Source of the DNA: Crossiella sp. S99.2
Lineage (GTDB): Bacteria > Actinomycetota > Actinomycetes > Mycobacteriales > Pseudonocardiaceae
Length of the DNA stretch: 64,000 nucleotides
Assembly: GCF_023094165.1 (NCBI RefSeq)
Contig: NZ_JALMDK010000005.1
Coordinates: forward strand, 558,001-622,000
Direction of reading: 5' to 3'
The position numbers and the translations under genes are program-made. Within the stretch, counting starts at the first letter, position 1. Each line of letters starts with the position of its first letter. Positions 9,812 through 17,350 of this stretch are shown piece by piece. The notes beneath the pieces were generated by a model that was not told the DNA's origin, did no database searches, and worked only from the letters and a program-made list of their open reading frames with translations.

Positions 9812-9874
9812 CCGACTTGGCCCAAGTCGTACGCCAAGTTGGCCCAACCGGGCGTACCAGTTGGGCCAAGTCGG
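9812..9874. repeat. Nested inverted repeat between auxiliary protein and glycosyltransferase genes
   Basis: Outer arms CCGACTTGGCCCAA (9812-9825) and its exact reverse complement (9861-9874) enclose a second pair, GTACGCC (9829-9835) and GGCGTAC (9851-9857), which enclose a small GTTG/CAAC hairpin (9838-9848). Transcribed, this makes a long interrupted hairpin in the 113-bp gap before the glycosyltransferase. Its TTGGCCCAA-GTCGTACGCC units are the same as those in the 22-bp tandem array at 22863-22950, so it belongs to a dispersed repeat family. It could attenuate or protect the transcript; function is not known. Confidence 0.8.
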
Positions 9875-9909
9875 TGGGCTCGTCGCCCGCTTCCCGGAAG
9901 GAGCCGCCG

Positions 9910-11193
9910 ATGCGTGTGCTCATGACCTCCTTTGCGCACAACACCCACTTCTTCAGCATGGTGCCGCTGGCCTGGGCGCTGCGCACCGCGGGCCACGAGG
10001 TCCGCATCGCCAGTCAGCCCGCGCTCACCGACGCGATCACGCACGCCGGACTCACCGCGGTCCCGGTCGGCGAGGACCACGTCATCCACCAGACCCGCGA
10101 GCAGAACACCAGCCAGAAGCAGGCCGACCACCCGGAGATCAACTTCTCCGAGACCCGGCCGGACATCCTCACCTGGGACTACATGCTCGGCATGTACACC
10201 ATGATGACGCCGATGTTCTACTCGTTGGCCAACAACGACTCCATGGTCGACGAGCTGGTCGCCTTCGCCCGCGCCTGGCAGCCCGACCTGGTCATCTGGG
10301 AGCCCTTCACCTGGGCCGGTTCCATCGCCGCGCGGGCCAGCGGCGCCGCGCACGCCCGGCTGCTCTGGGGCCCGGATGTGCTGACCCGCACCAGGAACCG
10401 CTTCCTGGAACTGCACGACCAGCAGCCCCCGGCACACCAGGACGACCCGCTGGCCGAATGGCTGGGCTGGACCATGGAACGGCTCGGCCTGAGCTTCGAC
10501 GAGGAACTGGTCAGCGGTCAGTGGACCATCGACCAGACCCCGGCCAGCACCCGGCTGCCGGTCGGCCAGCCCATCGTGCCCATGGGTTACGTGCCCTACA
10601 ACGGGCCCGCCGTGGTGCCGGACTGGTTGCGCGCCAAGCCCGAGCGTCCCCGGGTGTGCATCACCCTCGGCGTGTCCGCGCGGGAGAGCCTGGGCGGTGA
10701 CTCGGTCTCCTTCACCGACCTGATCGAGGCCATGGCCGACCTGGACATCGAGATCATCGCCACCATGAACGCCGCCCAGCAGGCCGAACTCGCCGAGTCG
10801 ACCACGGTGCCGGACAACCTGAAGCTGGTGGAGTTCGTGCCGCTGCACGCGCTGATGCCCACCTGCTCGGCGATCATCCACCACGGCGGCGCGGGCACCG
10901 CGGCCACCGCGATGCTCTACGGCGTGCCGCAGCTGCTGCTGCCGGAGATGTTCGACGCCGTGCTCAAGGCCCAGCAGCTGGAGAGCATCAACGCCGGGCT
11001 GTACCTGCGCCCGGCCGAGCTGACCGCGCAAGCCTTGCGGGACAAGCTCGTCCGCCTGCTCACCGACCCCGCCTTCGCCGCGGGCGCGGCCGGGCTGCGC
11101 GGCGAGGTGCTGGCCGACCCCAAGCCCAACGAGATCGTGCCGGAGCTGGAGCGCCTGGTCGCCCGGCACCGCGCCCCGGTCCCCACAGCGTAA
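9910..11193 (+). CDS. Amino-sugar glycosyltransferase (DesVII/EryCIII/TylM2-type, GT1)
   Basis: 427 residues of the GT-B macrolide glycosyltransferase family. The N-terminal domain begins MRVLMTSFAHNTHFFSMVPL with the acceptor-side signature, and the C-terminal domain has the HHGGAGTAATAMLYGVPQLL nucleotide-sugar binding segment. DesVII, EryCIII and TylM2 transfer TDP-D-desosamine or mycaminose to a macrolactone hydroxyl and need a P450-like partner, which is encoded immediately upstream. The N,N-dimethyltransferase follows 9 bp downstream. ATG at 9910 is preceded by GGAAGGAG. The donor here is inferred to be a 3-dimethylamino sugar from the neighbouring genes; the acceptor hydroxyl is unknown. 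Confidence 0.94.
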   Translation: MRVLMTSFAHNTHFFSMVPLAWALRTAGHEVRIASQPALTDAITHAGLTAVPVGEDHVIHQTREQNTSQKQADHPEINFSETRPDILTWDYMLGMYTMMTPMFYSLANNDSMVDELVAFARAWQPDLVIWEPFTWAGSIAARASGAAHARLLWGPDVLTRTRNRFLELHDQQPPAHQDDPLAEWLGWTMERLGLSFDEELVSGQWTIDQTPASTRLPVGQPIVPMGYVPYNGPAVVPDWLRAKPERPRVCITLGVSARESLGGDSVSFTDLIEAMADLDIEIIATMNAAQQAELAESTTVPDNLKLVEFVPLHALMPTCSAIIHHGGAGTAATAMLYGVPQLLLPEMFDAVLKAQQLESINAGLYLRPAELTAQALRDKLVRLLTDPAFAAGAAGLRGEVLADPKPNEIVPELERLVARHRAPVPTA

Positions 11194-11202
11194 GGAAATC
11201 CC

Positions 11203-11916
11203 ATGTACGACACCGAGTTGGCCGACGTCTACGACGCCATCTACCGCGGCCGCGGCAAGGACTACCCGGCCGAGGCCGCCCAGGTGCACGAGCTGATCAC
11301 CGACCGCAAGGCCGATGCCACCGACCTGCTCGACGTGGCCTCCGGCACCGGCGCGCACTTCGGCCCGTTCACCGAGCTGTTCGGGCACGTCGAGGGCCTG
11401 GAGCTGTCCGAGGCGATGGTCCGGATCTCCGGCGACCGGCACCCCGCGGTCACCGTGCACCAGGGCGATATGCGCGAGTTCGACCTCGGCCGCACCTTCC
11501 ACGCGGTCACCTGCATGTTCAGCTCCATCGGCTACATGAGCGACCAGGCCGACCTGGACCGCGCCCTGGCCGCCTTCGCCAAGCACCTGGAGCCGGGCGG
11601 CGTCATCGTGATCGAGCCCTGGTGGACGCCGGAGAAGTTCCTGCCCGGCTACGTCGGCGGCGACGTGGTCAAGGTCGACGGCCGCACCATCGCCCGGGTC
11701 TCGCACTCCCGCCGCGAGGGCGACCACACCCACATGGACGTGCACTACACGGTCGCCGACGCCGAGAACGGCATCCGGCACTTCACCGACACGCACGTCA
11801 TCACCCTGTTCACCCGCGAGCAGTACGAGACCGCCTTCGAGCGGGCCGGCTGCGCCGTGGACTACGTCGAGGGCGGCCCGTCCGGCCGCGGTCTGTTCGT
11901 GGGAGTCGTGAAGTGA
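11203..11916 (+). CDS. TDP-3-amino-sugar N,N-dimethyltransferase (DesVI/TylM1/EryCVI-type)
   Basis: 237 residues, class I SAM-dependent methyltransferase. The start MYDTELADVYDAIY and the SAM loop LLDVASGTGAHF (around residues 42-53) are characteristic of the sugar 3-N,N-dimethyltransferases DesVI and TylM1, as is the central EPWWTPEKF stretch. It would methylate the 3-amino group made by the DegT-type aminotransferase at 14939-16039 twice. Its GTGA stop overlaps the start of the beta-glucosidase gene, so the two are coupled. The dimethylated product fits the glycosyltransferase encoded just upstream. Confidence 0.94.
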   Translation: MYDTELADVYDAIYRGRGKDYPAEAAQVHELITDRKADATDLLDVASGTGAHFGPFTELFGHVEGLELSEAMVRISGDRHPAVTVHQGDMREFDLGRTFHAVTCMFSSIGYMSDQADLDRALAAFAKHLEPGGVIVIEPWWTPEKFLPGYVGGDVVKVDGRTIARVSHSRREGDHTHMDVHYTVADAENGIRHFTDTHVITLFTREQYETAFERAGCAVDYVEGGPSGRGLFVGVVK

Positions 11917-14348
11917 GTCGTAGCAAGAAGCTGGTCGCCGCGCTGGCCCTGGTCACCGCCACCACCCTGGTGGCGAGCACCGGAGCCAGTGCGGCACCGG
12001 CCGGCGGACGCACCGGGGTGCACCCGCTGGTCGCCCAGATGACCCTGGACGAGAAGCTCTCGTTCGTGCACTGGACGGTGGCCTTCACCGGCCCGTTCAG
12101 CGTCGGCTCGCTGCCCGGCGTGCCGCGACTGGGCATCCCGGAGGTCCGCTCGGCCGACGGCCCCGCCGGCATCCGGCTGAACAACCAGCCCGCCACCGCC
12201 ATGCCCGCGCCGGTCGCGCTCGCCGCCACCTTCGACGACGAGCTGGCCCGCAAGTACGGCGAGGTCATGGGCCGCGACGGCCGTGCCCTGCAACAGGATG
12301 TGGTCTTCGGCCCGATGATGAACATCATCCGGGTGCCGCAGGCCGGGCGGAACTTCGAGACCTTCAGCGAGGACCCGCTGGTCTCCGCGCGCACCGCGGC
12401 CGCGCAGATCAAGGGCATCCAGAGCCAGGGCCTGATCGCCACCGCCAAGCACTACGCGGCGAACAACCAGGAGCAGAACCGGCAGAACGTCAACGTCACC
12501 GTCGACGAGCAGACCCTGCGCGAGATCGAACTGCCCGCCTTCGAGGCATCGGTCAAGGCCGGGGTCAGCTCGGTGATGTGCGCCTACAACAAGGTCAACG
12601 GCACCCCGTCCTGCGGGCACCAGGAGCTGCTGACCTCGATCCTGCGCGAGCAGTGGGGTTTCCAGGGCTGGGTGATGTCGGACTGGCTGGCCACGCACAG
12701 CACCGACTCGATCAGCAAGGGCCTGGACCAGGAACTGGGCATCGACTGGAGCCAGGGCGTCGAACACGGCATCCCCGGCGGCCTGCACTTCGGCAAGAAG
12801 CTCAAGGAAGCCGTGCAGGGCGGTCAGATCCCGATGTCCACAGTGGACAGGGCAGTCAGCCGCATCGTCGGCCAGCTGGACCGGCACGGTCTCATCGGCG
12901 CCAACCCGCGCCCCCGGCCGAGCAGGGACCTGGCCACCGCCAACGCGGTCACCCAGCAGGTCGCCGAGGCCGGCGGGGTGTTGCTGCGCAACCAGAACCA
13001 GGCCCTGCCACTGCTCGCCGGTGCGGGCGCCAGCATCGCGGTGATCGGCCCGCGCGCCAAGGACCCCAAGGTCACCGGCCTGGGCAGCGCGCACGTGGTG
13101 CCGGACAAGGCCAACGCGCCCCTGGACACCATCAAGGCCCGTGCCGGCGCGGGTGCCACGGTGACCTACTCCGCCGGTGAGGAACTCGTCGGCGCACCCA
13201 TCCCGGCCGGCACGCTGACGCCGGCGTTCCCGACCGGCACCGTGCTCCAGCCGGGCACCGCCGGCCAGTTCTACGACGGCACGCTGACCGCTCCGGTGAC
13301 TGGGGACTACCGGATCGCGATCGAGGCCACCGGCGGTTTCGCCACCGTGCAGATCGGCAACCAGACCCCGATCGAAGCGGGCGAGGTCTACGGCAAGATC
13401 ACCAGCGCCGTGGTGCACCTGACCGCGGGCACGCACAAGATCACCATGTCCGGCTCGGCGCCGGTGGCTTCTTCGTTGTCGGTCAAGCTGTCCTGGGTCA
13501 CCCCGGAGGCCGCCGAGGCCGCCATCGTGGCCGCGGTCCAGGCCGCCAAGACCGCTCGCACCGCGGTGGTCTTCGCCTACGACGACGGCATGGAGGGCTA
13601 CGACCGGGCCAACCTCGGCCTGCCCGGCCGCCAGAACAAGCTGATCACCGAGGTGGCCAAGGCCAACTCCAACACCGTGGTCGTGCTCAACACCGGCTCC
13701 TCGATCACCATGCCCTGGCTGGACAAAACCGCCGCGGTGCTGGACATGTGGTACCCGGGCCAGACCGGCGCCGAGGCCACCACGGCGTTGCTGTTCGGGG
13801 ACACCAACCCCAGCGGCAAGCTGACCCAGACTTTCCCGGTGGACGAGAACACCCATCCCGTGGCCAACAACCCGGAGCGCTACCCCGGTGTCGGCAACGA
13901 GCAGAAGTACACCGAGGGCATCCAGGTCGGCTATCGCTGGTACGACAAGCAGAAGGTCAAGCCGCTGTTCCCGTTCGGGCACGGCCTGTCCTACACCAGC
14001 TTCACCTACACCGACCTGGCCACCAAGACCGTCGCCGACGGCATCGAGGTGAGCTTCTCCTTGCGCAACACCGGGATCCACAAGGGCAAGGAGGTGCCGC
14101 AGGTCTACCTGGGCGCCAGCCCGCTGGTGCCCGCGGCGCAGGCGGACAAGGCACTCGCCGGCTACACCAAGGTGGAGCTGTTGCCCGGTGAGACCAAGCG
14201 GGTGACGGTGAAGGTGGACGCGCAGCGACTGAAGTACTGGAACGCCGCGACCGATCGCTGGGTCACTGGGGCAGGCACCCGGTCGATCCAGGTCGGGCCG
14301 TCCTCGGCGCAGCTGCCGCTGAAGACGACGGTTGTCGTGCTGCCGTAA
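11913..14348 (+). CDS. Secreted GH3 beta-glucosidase with PA14-like insert (DesR/OleR/EryBI-type)
   Basis: 811 residues from a GTG that overlaps the previous stop by four bases. The N-terminus (SRSKKLVAALALVTATTLV..ASA) is a signal peptide, probably cleaved near residue 28. A GH3 N-terminal domain contains the nucleophile in VMSDW (Asp257). About residues 430-530 form a PA14-like beta domain inserted before the second GH3 domain, and the end is a fibronectin III-like domain. Relatives in oleandomycin, pikromycin and erythromycin loci remove a glucose from an inactivated, exported macrolide, reactivating it outside the cell. Tight coupling to the sugar methyltransferase supports such a self-resistance role. 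No intracellular macrolide glucosyltransferase (OleD/OleI type) is in this window. A sugar-processing role unrelated to resistance cannot be excluded. Confidence 0.92.
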   Translation: MSRSKKLVAALALVTATTLVASTGASAAPAGGRTGVHPLVAQMTLDEKLSFVHWTVAFTGPFSVGSLPGVPRLGIPEVRSADGPAGIRLNNQPATAMPAPVALAATFDDELARKYGEVMGRDGRALQQDVVFGPMMNIIRVPQAGRNFETFSEDPLVSARTAAAQIKGIQSQGLIATAKHYAANNQEQNRQNVNVTVDEQTLREIELPAFEASVKAGVSSVMCAYNKVNGTPSCGHQELLTSILREQWGFQGWVMSDWLATHSTDSISKGLDQELGIDWSQGVEHGIPGGLHFGKKLKEAVQGGQIPMSTVDRAVSRIVGQLDRHGLIGANPRPRPSRDLATANAVTQQVAEAGGVLLRNQNQALPLLAGAGASIAVIGPRAKDPKVTGLGSAHVVPDKANAPLDTIKARAGAGATVTYSAGEELVGAPIPAGTLTPAFPTGTVLQPGTAGQFYDGTLTAPVTGDYRIAIEATGGFATVQIGNQTPIEAGEVYGKITSAVVHLTAGTHKITMSGSAPVASSLSVKLSWVTPEAAEAAIVAAVQAAKTARTAVVFAYDDGMEGYDRANLGLPGRQNKLITEVAKANSNTVVVLNTGSSITMPWLDKTAAVLDMWYPGQTGAEATTALLFGDTNPSGKLTQTFPVDENTHPVANNPERYPGVGNEQKYTEGIQVGYRWYDKQKVKPLFPFGHGLSYTSFTYTDLATKTVADGIEVSFSLRNTGIHKGKEVPQVYLGASPLVPAAQADKALAGYTKVELLPGETKRVTVKVDAQRLKYWNAATDRWVTGAGTRSIQVGPSSAQLPLKTTVVVLP

Positions 14349-14359
14349 GGCTTTCGCTA

Positions 14360-14398
14360 CGCCAATGGCCCGGGTGCGCAGTACCCGGGCCATTGGCG
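14360..14398. terminator. Bidirectional hairpin terminator between convergent genes
   Basis: A perfect 16-bp stem (14360-14375 paired with 14383-14398) with a 7-base loop lies between the beta-glucosidase stop (14348) and the stop of the oppositely oriented small secreted gene (14409). There is no U-run on either side, which is common in high-GC actinobacteria. Confidence 0.85.
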
Positions 14399-14408
14399 CG
14401 TCCGGGGA

Positions 14409-14768
14409 TCACCAGCGCAGGCCGAGTTCCCAGTAGGGGGATTCGAAGCTGGCCGTGGCGGTCAGCGTGTAGTAGCTGGCGGGCAGCACGCAGGTCCAGG
14501 ACCGCGGCGGGTCGTTGGCGTAGGCGCCGCCCTTGCAGTTGCCGATGGTGAAGCTGAACCAGGTCTCCTGGGCACCCGGCCGCAGGATCGCGTCGATGTC
14601 GATGGAGATGGTGCCGCCCGGGAAGAAACCGGAAGGCAGGCTGCAGCTCCGGGACGCGCTCGGCTCGCAGCGCTTGGTCGGGTTCGCGGCACTGGCCGTG
14701 CCTGCTCCGACGAGCACCCCGGCCAGGACTGTCGCGGCCACCGTGGCGGTGGACAAGAGCTTCTTCAT
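14409..14768 (-). CDS. Small secreted protein of unknown function
   Basis: 119 residues. A clear Sec signal peptide (MKKLLSTATVAATVLAGVLV..ASA) is followed by about 91 mature residues with four cysteines (RCEPSASRSC, GNC and TCVLP), compatible with two disulphides in a small beta-rich exported protein. I recognise no family. It lies convergent to the beta-glucosidase behind a strong shared terminator and has its own promoter region, so it is probably expressed separately from the biosynthetic genes. Its role in the cluster, if any, is unknown. Confidence 0.8.
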   Translation of the reverse strand: MKKLLSTATVAATVLAGVLVGAGTASAANPTKRCEPSASRSCSLPSGFFPGGTISIDIDAILRPGAQETWFSFTIGNCKGGAYANDPPRSWTCVLPASYYTLTATASFESPYWELGLRW

Positions 14769-14892
14769 CGGCTCCCCAGTGATCTTGGGCCCCGCACGGT
14801 GCGGAGATCGCCGGGATCGTAGGCAGGAGAACCTGGGCGATGCCGCCCTTTCAGCCTGGGCTGAAGCGGCCCCCTACTTTCGGACAGCACAA
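14769..14892 (-). promoter_or_regulatory. Promoter region of the small secreted gene with inverted repeat
   Basis: On the minus strand a TACGAT-like -10 lies about 50 bases before the ATG (plus-strand ATCGTAGG, 14816-14823). A perfect inverted repeat TTCAGCC-tg-GGCTGAA sits just upstream (14850-14865), flanked by GCCGC/GCGGC that lengthens the arms. A CCCCTACTTT block at 14871-14880 is identical to one in the ketoisomerase promoter region (16569-16578). These are candidate regulator sites, not proven ones. Confidence 0.45.
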
Positions 14893-14920
14893 AGCCCGGG
14901 TGCCAGCACGCACCCGGGCT
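14893..14920 (-). terminator. Rho-independent-like terminator after the aminotransferase gene
   Basis: A perfect 11-bp stem AGCCCGGGTGC / GCACCCGGGCT with a 6-base loop lies 19 bp beyond the aminotransferase stop. On the transcribed (minus) strand it is followed by TTT, as expected for a terminator of the two-gene sugar operon. Confidence 0.8.
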
Positions 14921-14938
14921 CCCACACCCCCACATCCC

Positions 14939-16039
14939 CTACCGGCCAAAGACCTCCCGCACCCCGGCGATCACCGCGGTGACCTCCTCCTCGGACATGT
15001 GCGGCCCGATCGGCAGGCTCAGCACCCGCTCGGCCACCTGCTCGGCCACCGGCAGCTCCCCCCAGGAGCCGGCCGCGTACGCGGGCGAGCGGTGCACCGG
15101 CACCGGGTAGTGGATCAACGTGCCGATCCCCAGCCCGGTCAGTCGTTCCTGCACCGCGTCCCGCTCGGCACACCGCACCACGAACAGGTGCCACACCGGC
15201 TCGGCCCACTCGGGCACCACCGGCAGCACGAGGCCGTCGATCCCGGCCAGTTCACGCAGGTAGCGGTCGGCGATCTCCCGCCGCCGGGCGTTCCACCGGT
15301 CCAGCGCGGGCAGCTTCACCCGCAGCATGGCCGCCTGCAGCTCGTCCAGGCGGGAGTTGGTGGCCTGGATCTCGTGCTGGTACTTCACCCGCGACCCGTA
15401 GTTGCGCAGCAGCCGCAGCTTGTCCGCCAGCTCGGCCGAGGAGGTCACCACCGCTCCGCCGTCGCCCAGCGCCCCCAGGTTCTTGCCCGGGTAGAAGCTG
15501 AACGCGGCCGCGATGGACCCCGCCCCGACCCGGCGACCCTTGTACCGGGCCCCGTGTGCCTGCGCCGCGTCCTCGATCACGTGCAACCCGTGCTCAGCCG
15601 CGATCGCTTCGAGCGCGTCCAGGTCGGCGGGCTGCCCGTACAGGTGCACCGGCATGATCGCCTTGGTGCGCGGGGTGATCGCGGCCTCGACCTGCTTGGG
15701 GTCGATCAGCAGGGTGTCCTCGTCCGGCTCCACCGGCACCGGGGTGGCGCCGGCGGCCGAGACCGCGAGCCAGCTCGCGATGAAGGTCGCGCTGGGCACG
15801 ATGACCTCGTCGCCGGGACCGATGTCCAGGGCCCGCAGGATGAGTTCCAGGGCGTCGCAGCCGCTGCCCACGGCCACGCAGTGCCCGGCCTCGCAGTAGG
15901 CGGCGAACTCGGCCTCGAAGGCGGCGAGTTCGGGGCCGAGCAGGAACCAGCCGGAGTCGACGACCCGGCGGTAGGCGGCATCCAGTTCGGCGCGCAGTTC
16001 CTCGTGCGGCGCCTTCAGGTCGAGAAAGGGAACAGGCAT
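14939..16039 (-). CDS. PLP-dependent sugar 3-aminotransferase (DegT/DnrJ/EryC1 family; TylB/FdtB/QdtB-like)
   Basis: 366 residues of the aspartate-aminotransferase-fold sugar aminotransferases. Seen: GSGCDALELILRAL cofactor-phosphate region, EDAAQAHGA (Asp157 contacts the PLP nitrogen) and SFYPGKNLGALGDGG with the Schiff-base Lys186. The nearest functional types by context are TylB, FdtB and QdtB, which aminate the C3 ketone of TDP-3-keto-6-deoxyhexose. The upstream gene encodes the ketoisomerase that makes this substrate, and the stop and start overlap by one base (TGATG). The product would be TDP-3-amino-3,6-dideoxyhexose, the substrate of the methyltransferase at 11203-11916. Confidence 0.94.
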   Translation of the reverse strand: MPVPFLDLKAPHEELRAELDAAYRRVVDSGWFLLGPELAAFEAEFAAYCEAGHCVAVGSGCDALELILRALDIGPGDEVIVPSATFIASWLAVSAAGATPVPVEPDEDTLLIDPKQVEAAITPRTKAIMPVHLYGQPADLDALEAIAAEHGLHVIEDAAQAHGARYKGRRVGAGSIAAAFSFYPGKNLGALGDGGAVVTSSAELADKLRLLRNYGSRVKYQHEIQATNSRLDELQAAMLRVKLPALDRWNARRREIADRYLRELAGIDGLVLPVVPEWAEPVWHLFVVRCAERDAVQERLTGLGIGTLIHYPVPVHRSPAYAAGSWGELPVAEQVAERVLSLPIGPHMSEEEVTAVIAGVREVFGR

Positions 16040-16485
16040 CAGAGTTTCCTGGCGTCGCGCTGGAAGTCGGCGTACTCGCGGTAGTAGTCGGCCTCGTCGT
16101 AGTGCGTTGAGGCGAGTACCAGACCGACCGCGCCGGGGGAGAAGTTAATCAGGTTCCGCCACACCATCGGACCGACGTAGAGACCACGACTGGGATTGTC
16201 CAGGTGGAAACGGTCCCGGTACTGGCCGTCGTCGACGGTGATGTCGAACTTGCCGTGCACCGCGATGATCAGCTGCTCCAGGTTGCGGTGCCCGTGCGCG
16301 CCACGGATCGTGGTCGCGGGCAGGTCATACAGGTAGTACACGCGCTTGATGTCGAATTTGATCTCCTTGCCCGCCTCGACCACGCACAGGTTGCCGCGCG
16401 GGTCGTTGTGCTCGGGCAGGTCGACCATCCGGCAGGGCTCGACCTTGCCGACGAGAATTCCTTCATCATTTCGGTAGGCGGGCAT
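16039..16485 (-). CDS. TDP-4-keto-6-deoxyglucose 3,4-ketoisomerase (FdtA/QdtA/Tyl1a family)
   Basis: 148 residues, a single cupin domain of the WxcM-like/FdtA family. Family features visible: IKRVYYLYDLP, GAHGHRNLEQLI with the catalytic histidine pair, LDNPSRGLYVGPMVW and a DEADYYREYADF tail. The family moves the keto group from C4 to C3; in tylosin biosynthesis Tyl1a makes the gluco-configured 3-keto sugar that TylB aminates. I chose the ATG at 16485, because it has a GGGGG ribosome site eight bases upstream and begins at the conserved region; a longer frame to 16569 would add a basic stretch without homology. The sugar C4 configuration is not decided by sequence inspection alone (FdtA and QdtA differ in outcome). 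Confidence 0.93.
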   Translation of the reverse strand: MPAYRNDEGILVGKVEPCRMVDLPEHNDPRGNLCVVEAGKEIKFDIKRVYYLYDLPATTIRGAHGHRNLEQLIIAVHGKFDITVDDGQYRDRFHLDNPSRGLYVGPMVWRNLINFSPGAVGLVLASTHYDEADYYREYADFQRDARKL

Positions 16486-16694
16486 GAAAAACCCCCAGGG
16501 TCTTCGCCGCACAATGCGACGGCGAATGAACGGCGAATTGGTTCGGGAAAATCGTATGCTCGCGAACACCCCTACTTTTAACCCCTAGAAGCCCCTAAGA
16601 ACTCATTCGCCGTTCCACTTTCGCAGGGGTGTCTTGGCTCATGATCGAGTCGAGAGGTGCTGGTCGTCCGCAACCCGGACCGCGGGTGGGGCAT
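16486..16694 (-). promoter_or_regulatory. Promoter region of the amino-sugar operon with three TAGGGG repeats
   Basis: Read on the minus strand, a TACGAT -10 (16551-16556) is preceded by three direct TAGGGG motifs (plus-strand CCCCTA at 16569-16574, 16582-16587 and 16592-16597), spaced about one helical turn apart and covering the -35 position and the adjacent upstream region. This is where an activator would bind. ACGGCGAAT units also repeat at about 16520-16536 and recur inverted near 16606. The nearest regulator is the LAL protein encoded at 17351-20119, but no link is shown. Confidence 0.5.
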
Positions 16695-16729
16695 GTGGGC
16701 ATTGCCCACTTACCCCCAGACGGTAGGTT
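16695..16729 (+). promoter_or_regulatory. Promoter and palindromic operator of the toxin-antitoxin pair
   Basis: A near-perfect palindrome GTGGGCA-t-TGCCCAC (16695-16709) overlaps a TTGCCC -35 candidate (16702-16707), with TAGGTT as -10 candidate (16724-16729) about 22 bases before the antitoxin start. An operator on the -35 fits autorepression, as known for toxin-antitoxin operons. Confidence 0.5.
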
Positions 16730-16750
16730 GACGGTGGAGAGGAGGGCGTG

Positions 16751-17035
16751 ATGACCATGCTTGACGACTTCCGGCCGGTCGCGGAAGTCACCGCGGACGA
16801 ACGGGCACGCGTTCCGGTGGGCAAGGCGGGTGCGCGCAAGAACGACCGCTACGCCGTCGCGGTGAACAGCGAGGGCGCGATCCTGCTGACTCCGTTGGCC
16901 AGCATTCCGAAGCGGGAACTGCTGGTCTGGGAAAACGATGAGCTGAGGGCCTCGTTGTTCCGGGGGCTCGCTGACGCTGCTGAAGCCAAGGCGCGGTCGC
17001 TGGACTGGGTCACGGCCGATGCCGACGAAGCGTGA
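16751..17035 (+). CDS. Putative antitoxin of a RelE/ParE-like toxin-antitoxin pair
   Basis: 94 residues, highly charged, with an N-terminal VAEVTADERARVPVGKAGARKNDRYAV segment that looks like a small beta-type DNA-binding arm (AbrB/VapB-like proteins have this kind of sequence) and an acidic helical C-terminus (ELRASLFRGLADAAEAKARS) fit to wrap a basic toxin. It is followed by the toxin gene with a GTGA overlap. A GGAGAGGAGGG ribosome site precedes clustered starts at 16748, 16751 and 16757; I took 16751. The family is inferred mainly from the neighbour, size and overlap. Confidence 0.75.
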   Translation: MTMLDDFRPVAEVTADERARVPVGKAGARKNDRYAVAVNSEGAILLTPLASIPKRELLVWENDELRASLFRGLADAAEAKARSLDWVTADADEA

Positions 17036-17340
17036 CTGCCCCACCGTTCCAGCTGTTGTACACCGCTGAAGCCGAGCAGGTTCTGGTTGATCTGCTTGCC
17101 AAAAAGCAGTACAAGGCAAAGCTGAAGAAGGTCCGCAAGGCACTCCGGCTGCTCGCGCAGGCGAGCCCGCGACGTCCTGGCCTGCACTCGCACGACTACA
17201 AGTCGATCCCCGGACCCGGTGGCGCCACGCTGTGGGAGTCCTATGTGGAGAACAGGACTCCCTCAGCCTGGCGCATCTGGTGGATCTACGGACCTGACGA
17301 CGGTCAGATCACCATCGTCACGATCGGCCCGCATCCCTGA
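17032..17340 (+). CDS. Putative RelE/ParE-superfamily toxin
   Basis: 102 residues, basic N-terminal half. The order helix-helix-strands (LLYTAEAEQVLVDLLAKK, KKVRKALRLLAQASPRRPG, then ESYVENRTPSAWRIWWIYG and ITIVTIGPHP) matches the compact RelE/ParE ribonuclease fold of about 95 residues. GTG start overlaps the antitoxin stop by four bases. Such toxins cleave mRNA on the ribosome or poison gyrase; which applies here is unknown. It ends only 10 bp before the convergent LAL regulator gene. Confidence 0.78.
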   Translation: MTAPPFQLLYTAEAEQVLVDLLAKKQYKAKLKKVRKALRLLAQASPRRPGLHSHDYKSIPGPGGATLWESYVENRTPSAWRIWWIYGPDDGQITIVTIGPHP

Positions 17341-17350
17341 TCATTGGCGA

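Noticed and set aside
7942..11193. Single 1083-residue fused protein ending in the glycosyltransferase
   Set aside because: The frame is merely open through the type II TE and P450-like genes; the real start is ATG 9910 with a ribosome site, and upstream residues are Arg/Pro-rich nonsense.
11862..14393. 843-codon minus-strand frame across the beta-glucosidase
   Set aside because: The plus strand has signal peptide, GH3 motifs and a coupled start; the antisense frame has no recognisable motif.
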